In this document: one piece after another, positions 1 through 4,157 of the stretch
Layout of the letters: each line of letters begins with the position of its first letter
Position numbering within the stretch: position 1 is the first letter of the stretch
Origin: Spirochaetaceae bacterium
Lineage (GTDB): Bacteria; Spirochaetota; Spirochaetia; SZUA-6; RPPD01
DNA: 5,081 nt
Direction of reading: 5' to 3'
NCBI GenBank assembly: GCA_003818675.1
Contig: RPPD01000206.1
Coordinates: forward strand, 1 to 5,081
Translations under genes and position numbers: made by a program
Notes under the pieces: generated by a model
The model's input: only the letters and a program-made list of their open reading frames with translations
Told to the model about the DNA's origin: nothing
Databases searched by the model: none

Positions 1-336
1 AATGAAAACAATCTGCTGCTGGAAAAAGACCTTTTGGAGGTCGCCGGCTTCGAAGTATTTGAAGCTGAAAATGCTTCCAGCGGAATTGCCATCGCCAGGA
101 AAGAAAAACCGGATATTATAATAATGGATGTGAGGCTTCCGGATATGCGCGGCTCCGAGGCCGCCAGAATATTGCGTCAATACAAAGAGACTCGCGATAT
201 TCCCATTGTTTTTGTGACTGCTTCCGTAATGACGGAAGGCAGGGAAGAGATAAAAGACATACCGAACAGCGGATTTATAGGCAAGCCGATAAATACACGC
301 ACTTTTTCAAAGGAAATCAGTCACTTTATCAAGTGA
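1..336 (+). CDS. DivK-like single-domain response regulator, 5' end outside window
   Basis: The reading frame is open from base 1 and gives 111 residues ending in TGA. It matches a stand-alone receiver (CheY/DivK fold) lacking only about its first ten residues, i.e. strand beta-1 and the acidic pair. Visible landmarks, counted from the window edge, are the phosphoacceptor Asp43 in the IIIMDVRLPD motif, Thr73 in VFVTAS and Lys95-Pro96 in GFIGKPI, so the receiver looks functional. No output domain follows: the frame ends directly after helix alpha-5 (EISHFIK). DivK-type proteins pass phosphoryl groups between kinases, or bind and modulate kinases, rather than bind DNA. The next gene starts 10 bases downstream on the same strand, so the two are probably co-transcribed. 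An apparent TTG start at base 34 is not credible because conserved receiver sequence continues upstream of it (LLLEKDLLE). The partner kinase is not in view. Confidence 0.9.
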   Translation, partial: NENNLLLEKDLLEVAGFEVFEAENASSGIAIARKEKPDIIIMDVRLPDMRGSEAARILRQYKETRDIPIVFVTASVMTEGREEIKDIPNSGFIGKPINTRTFSKEISHFIK

Positions 337-346
337 GAAATGAAGA

Positions 347-664
347 ATGAAAGACAAATCAGTAATCCTGGTTGTTGACGACCAGCCCCGGAACATTGAA
401 CTTCTCGAAGCACATCTTGTTCCTCAGGGTTATGGAATAATCTCAGCGGCAAGCGGTGAAGATGCGCTGAAAAAACTTGACGGCAATCAAATCGATTTGA
501 TGCTTCTGGACGTGATGATGCCCGGACTGGATGGTCTTGAAGTTATCCGCAGGGTCAGGCAGGATAACACCCACCGACTGCTTCCGATAATCCTGGTCAC
601 AGCATTGCGGGAAACACAGGATCGGGTAAAGGGAATTGAAGCCGGTTGTGATGATTTTATTTAA
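347..664 (+). CDS. Truncated receiver domain (N-terminal half of broken cyclase gene)
   Basis: This 105-residue product is a receiver with the acidic pair Asp11-Asp12, phosphoacceptor Asp55 in LLDVMMPG and Thr85 in LVTALRE. It ends at Ile105 in GCDDFI, just before the conserved Lys (codon 107) and helix alpha-5. A receiver without that Lys and the last helix would be expected to fold poorly and to signal poorly. The codon after the Lys is CAG (Gln), where almost all receivers, including the paralogue at 3726, have Pro. The start is ATG 347, 10 bases after the stop of the DivK-like gene, preceded by purine-rich sequence but no strong Shine-Dalgarno. Annotated alone this would be called a response regulator; it is better read as the front part of the receiver-cyclase fusion. 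Confidence 0.75.
   Translation: MKDKSVILVVDDQPRNIELLEAHLVPQGYGIISAASGEDALKKLDGNQIDLMLLDVMMPGLDGLEVIRRVRQDNTHRLLPIILVTALRETQDRVKGIEAGCDDFI
662..664 (+). other. Premature TAA stop in receiver Lys-Pro motif
   Basis: The frame reads GAT GAT TTT ATT TAA AAG CAG. The paralogue at 4029-4049 reads GAT GAT TTT ATT TCA AAG CCT. One base change (TCA to TAA) explains the stop, and a second (CCN to CAG) explains the loss of the Pro two codons later. Upstream of the stop the two genes share 34 identical consecutive bases (629-662 and 4008-4041). Confidence 0.9.
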
Positions 665-688
665 AAGCAGGTTGACAAGCTGGAGCTG

Positions 689-1645
689 TTGGCCAGGGTC
701 CGGTCTTTGCTCAAGGTCAAGGCATACAACGATTTGATGAGTAATTACCGGAATGAACTGGAGTCTGAGGTAACCAGGAGGACCGAGGAACTGAATCAAT
801 TGACAATTGCCCTGACCGAAAACAACAAGGCGATGCGGCGCTTTGTCCCCGAGCAATTCTTGCAACAGCTCGGAAAGTCTTCCATCGAGGAAGTCAAACT
901 GGGGGATCATACTGCAATGAACATGGTCGTCATGTTCGCGGATATCAGGGAATTCTCCGCTCTTTCGGAAAAGATGTCACCGGAAGAGACATTTACATTC
1001 ATCAACCAGTGCCTGGCAAGGCTCGGGCCTCCCGTCAGGAAGCACGGCGGATTTATCGACAAGTACATCGGAGACGGCATCATGGCGCTCTTCCCGGCTG
1101 CCCCGGAAGAAGCGGTCCGCTGCGCCATCGAAATGCACAGCCTGCTTAACGATTTCAATGCCCAGCGCGCGCAGACCGGCGCTCCCCCGATCAGGATCGG
1201 CATAGGTCTGCATGAGGGTCGTCTCATGCTCGGCACTATCGGAGAGCTTGAACGCATGGATGGCACGGTGATTTCTGATACTGTAAATACGGCGAGCAGA
1301 ATCGAAAGCATTTCAAAGCAATTTGGAATCGGCATCGCCGTGAGCGAACGCATTCTTCTCGGCCTTGATGATACCAGCGCATATCACATCCGTTTTATCG
1401 GAAAAGTCGGCGTCAAGGGCCGGCGCGAAGAGGTCTCCATTTTCGAATTATATGATGGGGATCTGGAATTGTTAAAAAAGAAAAAGGATTCAATCAAAGC
1501 GGCGTTCGAGCGCGGGCTCAATGCGTTCTACGCCGAGAAGTACAAACAAGCCCTGGAATTCTTCAATTCTGTCATTGCCGAACTTCCAGACGACGAGGCA
1601 AGTTTCCACTACATCCGTATCATACGCAAGATCAGCTTGTCCTGA
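689..1645 (+). CDS. Class III (IIIb-like) adenylate cyclase, C-terminal half of broken gene
   Basis: Predicted to make cyclic AMP from ATP in the cytoplasm. The open frame is 318 codons from TTG 689; the true start, if it is translated alone, is uncertain (in-frame ATGs at 737 and 833 are alternatives). Residues 10-48 are a helical linker, and RFVPEQFLQQLG (51-62) is the segment often found before this cyclase type. The catalytic domain holds metal-binding Asp85 (FADIREFS) and Asp129 (DKYIGDG), the adenine-selecting Lys125, Thr193 (MDGTVISDTVN) where class IIIa enzymes have Asp, and transition-state Asn200 and Arg204 (TVNTASR). Lys plus Thr marks a IIIb-type adenylate cyclase, a group whose characterised members are often bicarbonate-responsive. 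Residues 268-312 (GLNAFYAEKYKQALEFF and following) look like one TPR-type helical pair. All catalytic residues are intact. Guanylate cyclase activity is unlikely given the Lys. Confidence 0.85.
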   Translation: MARVRSLLKVKAYNDLMSNYRNELESEVTRRTEELNQLTIALTENNKAMRRFVPEQFLQQLGKSSIEEVKLGDHTAMNMVVMFADIREFSALSEKMSPEETFTFINQCLARLGPPVRKHGGFIDKYIGDGIMALFPAAPEEAVRCAIEMHSLLNDFNAQRAQTGAPPIRIGIGLHEGRLMLGTIGELERMDGTVISDTVNTASRIESISKQFGIGIAVSERILLGLDDTSAYHIRFIGKVGVKGRREEVSIFELYDGDLELLKKKKDSIKAAFERGLNAFYAEKYKQALEFFNSVIAELPDDEASFHYIRIIRKISLS

Positions 1646-1669
1646 TCGCCCGGTCCGATTCCACAGCGC

Positions 1670-1695
1670 AAAAAAAAGGCCGTCCGAAGACGGCC
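1670..1695 (-). terminator. Rho-independent terminator of the ice-binding lipoprotein gene
   Basis: A perfect 7-bp GC-rich stem (1678-1684 GGCCGTC with 1689-1695 GACGGCC) closes a CGAA loop. On the minus strand it is followed at once by eight T residues (complement of A 1670-1677). It lies 32 bases past the stop codon of the minus-strand gene. On the plus strand no T run follows the stem, so it should not efficiently end transcripts coming from the cyclase side. Confidence 0.92.
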
Positions 1696-1727
1696 CGAAA
1701 ACCTCATGGTAACTGTTCCTCTGTTTT

Positions 1728-2912
1728 TCAGTAGGTAACATCCTCATCACCAGTGTGGGTGATAGTAACCGCATCCGCACCTGTTGCATTCACAGTAATG
1801 CGACCATTACCAGTGTTGGTAACCGTTACAACGCCAGTAGCGGTGTTGTTGATAGTCATCACACCATTTCCCGTGTTTGTCGCGGTAAGCACTCCACCGT
1901 TATTGACAATGTTGATCGTACCGGTTCCGGTTTCAGTAACCGTAACCAGGCCGCCATTATTCAGGACGTTGATAAAGCCGTCGCCGGATACCGCAACCAC
2001 ATCTGCCGCAGTACTACCAGTTACGGTAATAGGGGACACGGGCGGTTCGACCGGTGGTGTCACAACTGGTACGCCGCTGGCGTTAATTACAGTGTTCACC
2101 ATGGTAATCGATGCGAACAGAGCCAAAGCCCTGCCGTTAAGCGTCGTTACAGTCAAGTTTCCAGCAGTAGAAAAAGTCATTCCCGCGCTGGCAATTATAG
2201 TTCCAACCATGGTGCCGCCGCCGGCTCCGTTGATTGTCGCCGCGCTGCCCACTTGCCAATAGACATTGGAAGCCTGGGCGTTGTTGACGAGAATAACGCT
2301 CGACGGGGCTGTCGGGGTTCCCACTGTGAGCGAGCTTGCCATCTGGAAAACCCACACAGCGTCCGCGTTTCCCTGTGCATCAAGAGTCAGATCCGATCCT
2401 GTGATCAGAAATGCACCTGAAGCCGACTTGTACACACCAGGGGCCAATGTAAGCCCTCCCAGCTGACCCGCACCCGGATCAAAACCATCGGGCAATGAAG
2501 CCAGATTGTTGAAAGCAGTCAACGCATCAGATGCAGTCGAAGTTGCATATTCGAAATCAGCTGTAGTTCCCTGCGGGGCATCTGTGTAAACAGTACCGTC
2601 TACCGCACCGACATTCAGGGGCGTTTCCGCATAATTGAAGTCTGAACTGTGAAATCCGGTGATCATTGTTGAAGCGCCGGTTGTTCCCATGTTTCCTGCA
2701 ATCACAGTCATGGTCCCCTGATTAGTGATACCAGCTCCACCGCCGAATACTGCGAAAGAAGCTGCCAAACCAAGGTTCGGTATCTCCAGATTCCGCTGCC
2801 CGACCGCACTCTGATCAGAGTTCGATCCCATAGGCATTCCGCAATTTGCCACTAAGGATGCTATTAAAAGCATTCCCATTCCGCCCAAGACTTTTCTTTT
2901 AAATGTTTTCAT
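1728..2912 (-). CDS. DUF3494 ice-binding-like lipoprotein with C-terminal beta-repeats
   Basis: A 394-residue exported protein. Residues 1-23 form a lipoprotein-type signal peptide (basic MKTFKRK, hydrophobic LLIASLVAN) with the likely lipidated Cys24 followed by Gly; Asn at -1 is not the standard lipobox residue. Residues about 46-280 match the DUF3494 ice-binding right-handed beta-solenoid: LGLAASFAVF near the start, LGGLTLAPGVY (151-161), LTLDAQGNADAVWVFQ (175-190), NVYWQVGSAATI (216-227), GTIIAS (237-242), LNGRALALFASITM (258-271). Family members bind ice or inhibit its recrystallisation, and some act as adhesins or as uncharacterised surface proteins, so antifreeze activity here is inferred. 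A Pro-rich linker (285-293) leads to Thr/Asn/Gly-rich repeats (311-394). The start ATG has an AGAGGT Shine-Dalgarno 5 bases upstream (2918-2923). The gene stands alone, convergent to the cyclase and divergent from the response regulator, with its own terminator. Confidence 0.9.
   Translation of the reverse strand: MKTFKRKVLGGMGMLLIASLVANCGMPMGSNSDQSAVGQRNLEIPNLGLAASFAVFGGGAGITNQGTMTVIAGNMGTTGASTMITGFHSSDFNYAETPLNVGAVDGTVYTDAPQGTTADFEYATSTASDALTAFNNLASLPDGFDPGAGQLGGLTLAPGVYKSASGAFLITGSDLTLDAQGNADAVWVFQMASSLTVGTPTAPSSVILVNNAQASNVYWQVGSAATINGAGGGTMVGTIIASAGMTFSTAGNLTVTTLNGRALALFASITMVNTVINASGVPVVTPPVEPPVSPITVTGSTAADVVAVSGDGFINVLNNGGLVTVTETGTGTINIVNNGGVLTATNTGNGVMTINNTATGVVTVTNTGNGRITVNATGADAVTITHTGDEDVTY
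1731..1982 (-). repeat. Array of ~10-residue (30-bp) beta-repeats in the lipoprotein C-terminus
   Basis: Residues 311-394 of the lipoprotein consist of about eight units of 9-10 residues with alternating aliphatic/Thr positions and a Gly/Asn turn, e.g. VVTVTNTGNG, RITVNATGAD and AVTITHTGDE. The last five units are spaced at exactly 10 residues. The pattern fits a small beta-solenoid or beta-sheet stack; the last unit stops half-way (DVTY). The 30-bp units are diverged at DNA level, so this is an old protein repeat rather than a recent slippage tract. Confidence 0.8.
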
Positions 2913-2930
2913 TTTGTACCTCTTATTAAT

Positions 2931-2959
2931 AATATAGACTATATTTAATTAAAAAGCAA
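2931..2959 (-). promoter_or_regulatory. Candidate sigma-70-type promoter for the ice-binding lipoprotein
   Basis: On the minus strand TTGCTT (2959-2954) and TATATT (2936-2931) are separated by 17 bases. The -10 matches the consensus at five of six positions and the -35 at three. Transcription would start near 2924, giving a leader of only about a dozen bases in front of the ATG at 2912. The surrounding sequence is very AT-rich, so chance matches are likely. Confidence 0.4.
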
Positions 2960-2977
2960 GCTTAATTTTAATTAAAT
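2943..2977. promoter_or_regulatory. Perfect 12-bp inverted repeat in the divergent promoter region
   Basis: ATTTAATTAAAA at 2943-2954 is exactly complementary to TTTTAATTAAAT at 2966-2977, with an 11-base spacer. Each arm contains the palindrome TTTAATTAAA, so the two cores also form a direct repeat at a 23-bp step, about two helical turns. The left arm falls inside the predicted lipoprotein promoter, and the right arm ends 6 bases before the predicted regulator -35. It is a reasonable operator candidate, possibly for the adjacent OmpR-type regulator. Because the arms are pure A/T, low-complexity coincidence cannot be excluded. Confidence 0.4.
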
Positions 2978-2982
2978 TATTC

Positions 2983-3011
2983 TTGATTATTTCATCCTTT
3001 ATTAGCATAAT
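2983..3011 (+). promoter_or_regulatory. Candidate sigma-70-type promoter for the response regulator-kinase pair
   Basis: TTGATT (2983-2988) and CATAAT (3006-3011) are 17 bases apart, matching the consensus at four and five of six positions. The start site would fall near 3018, next to the Shine-Dalgarno GAGGAG (3018-3023), leaving a leader of about 11 bases. The spacing is ideal but the leader is short, so the real start site may differ. Confidence 0.4.
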
Positions 3012-3028
3012 TAATGCGAGGAGCGTGT

Positions 3029-3718
3029 ATGAAGGTGTTGATCGTCGAGGATGAAACAAAAATTTCCGATTTTCTCCAGGCCGGTTTGACGGAAGACGGT
3101 TTCTCAGTAACAGTCGCCCCGAATGGCGCAACAGCGAGTTCGAAGGCACAAACTGACTCCTTTTCCGCTTATATTATAGACATCATGCTCCCTGATACGG
3201 ATGGCATAGAATTATGCCGGCATTTACGTGATGACGGGATCATCGCCCCTATAATGATCCTGACCGCAAAGGACGCCCTGGCCGACAAGGTGAACGCATT
3301 TTCCGCCGGCGCGGACGACTACCTGACCAAACCATTCGAATATCAGGAACTTCTGGCGCGTTTGCGCGCCTTGATCCGGAAAACTCAAGGGTATCCCCGG
3401 TCGACTATAGCAATTGCGGATTTGACCATAGAGCCCAACACCAGGATGGTCCGCCGCGGCAATGAAGTAATTGATCTTTCTAAAAAAGAATATCGGCTTC
3501 TGGAATACCTGGCCCGTCATCATGACCGGCTCGTGACCCGCGAAATGATTTCCAAATCGGTCTGGGAGTGCGACACCAACACCTATACAAACATCATCGA
3601 TGTCTTCATCAACTATTTAAGGAAGAAGGTCGATACCAAGTCAGAAACCAAATTGATCCACACGATCCGCGGCAAGGGTTTCATCCTGAGCGCGAAGATT
3701 CATGATTCGAAGGAATGA
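3029..3718 (+). CDS. OmpR/PhoB-family response regulator, CusR/CopR-like
   Basis: A 229-residue DNA-binding response regulator of standard family length. Receiver, residues 1-118: acidic Glu7-Asp8, phosphoacceptor Asp51 (IIDIMLPDTDG), Thr79 (ILTAKD), Lys101-Pro102 in GADDYLTKPF. Winged-helix effector, about 127-222: LSKKEYRLLEYLARH, then the recognition-helix segment TNIIDVFINYLRKKVD (187-202), then the wing IRGKGFIL. The overall pattern, especially GADDYLTKPF followed by ELLARLRALIRK and the NIIDV recognition helix, resembles the heavy-metal (CusR/CopR) branch, but metal control is not shown. The ATG at 3029 is preferred over the ATG at 3014 because GAGGAG lies 5 bases upstream of it and MKVLIVEDE is the normal family start. 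The receiver-kinase gene follows after 7 bases, so the two form a regulator-kinase operon. The regulator is transcribed divergently from the ice-binding lipoprotein, a possible target. Confidence 0.93.
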   Translation: MKVLIVEDETKISDFLQAGLTEDGFSVTVAPNGATASSKAQTDSFSAYIIDIMLPDTDGIELCRHLRDDGIIAPIMILTAKDALADKVNAFSAGADDYLTKPFEYQELLARLRALIRKTQGYPRSTIAIADLTIEPNTRMVRRGNEVIDLSKKEYRLLEYLARHHDRLVTREMISKSVWECDTNTYTNIIDVFINYLRKKVDTKSETKLIHTIRGKGFILSAKIHDSKE

Positions 3719-3725
3719 GCAAAGG

Positions 3726-4157
3726 ATGGAAAATAAACCGGTAATATTGGTTGTTGATGACCAGTCCCCAAATATTGAACTTCTCGAAGCATATCTTGTC
3801 CCGCAGGGTTATGAAATTCTCACGGCGGCAAGCGGTGAAGAAGCGCTGGAAAAACTTTCCGCTAATCAAATCGATCTGATTCTGCTGGACGTGATGATGC
3901 CTGGCATGGATGGTTTTGAAGTTATCCGCAGAATAAGGCAAAATATTGCACTTCGTCAGCTTCCGATAATCATAGTTACCGCATTACGGGAAACGGAAAA
4001 TCGGGTTAAGGGAATTGAAGCCGGTTGTGATGATTTTATTTCAAAGCCTATTGATAAAATTGAGCTTTTAGCACGAATCCGGTCCCTGTTGAAGGTCAAG
4101 GCTTACAACGACGTGATGAATACTTATCGGAATGAACTGGAATCTATGGTTACCCGT
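3726..4157 (+). repeat. Second copy of the receiver + helix module (other copy at 347-778)
   Basis: Codons 1-144 of this gene align without gaps to codons 1-144 at 347-778. By hand count 110 of 144 residues are identical, including runs such as RVKGIEAGCDDFI, RSLLKVKAYND and YRNELES. Similarity stops sharply after VTR: the cyclase gene continues RTEELNQ and the kinase gene continues ILSPERI. The two copies are in the same orientation, about 3.4 kb apart. Confidence 0.9.

Larger units (their letters stand above)
347..1645 (+). pseudogene. Receiver-class III adenylate cyclase fusion split by an in-frame TAA
   Basis: This is one continuous reading frame of 433 codons, broken only by TAA at codon 106. 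Domain order in full-frame numbering is: receiver 1-124; signalling helix/coiled coil about 125-163; cyclase-associated RFVPEQFLQQLG segment about 165-185; class III cyclase catalytic domain about 190-370; TPR-like tail about 380-425. The closely related receiver of the gene at 3726 has Ser (TCA) at exactly this codon, so the ancestral codon was most likely TCA, one C-to-A change away. No frameshift or other stop is present, so the lesion is either recent, a sequence error, or tolerated because the cyclase half is translated separately. The two halves are listed below as separate reading frames. The ATG at 347 was chosen because it aligns with the start of the paralogue. Confidence 0.8.

Noticed and set aside
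662..664. Recoding of the in-frame stop as selenocysteine or pyrrolysine
   Set aside because: The codon is TAA, which is not used for Sec (TGA) or Pyl (TAG), and the paralogue has an ordinary Ser codon there.
443..910. Minus-strand open frame opposite the receiver-cyclase gene
   Set aside because: It is antisense to clear receiver sequence. A similar antisense frame at 3681-3941, opposite the paralogue, arises from the same codon pattern, so it is a shadow.
1678..1695. Bidirectional terminator also serving the cyclase transcript
   Set aside because: On the plus strand the stem is followed by CGAAAACC with no T run, so only minus-strand termination is supported.
1731..1982. CRISPR array or slippage-type DNA tandem repeat
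   Set aside because: The roughly 30-bp periodicity is in frame within a protein, the units are diverged and contiguous, and there are no unique spacers between identical repeats.
1753..2420. Two long overlapping plus-strand open frames antisense to the lipoprotein
   Set aside because: They lie opposite the repeat-rich DUF3494 gene, show no recognisable domain and have low-complexity composition caused by the repeats; the minus-strand gene has a signal peptide, Shine-Dalgarno and terminator.
3014..3028. Upstream ATG start for the response regulator (adds MRGAC)
   Set aside because: GAGGAG sits 5 bases before the ATG at 3029, and MKVLIVEDE is the usual family N-terminus; the ATG at 3014 lacks a ribosome binding site.
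2913..3028. CusR-type metal operator
   Set aside because: No GACA...TGTC-like palindrome is visible; the only clear symmetry is the A/T inverted repeat at 2943-2977.
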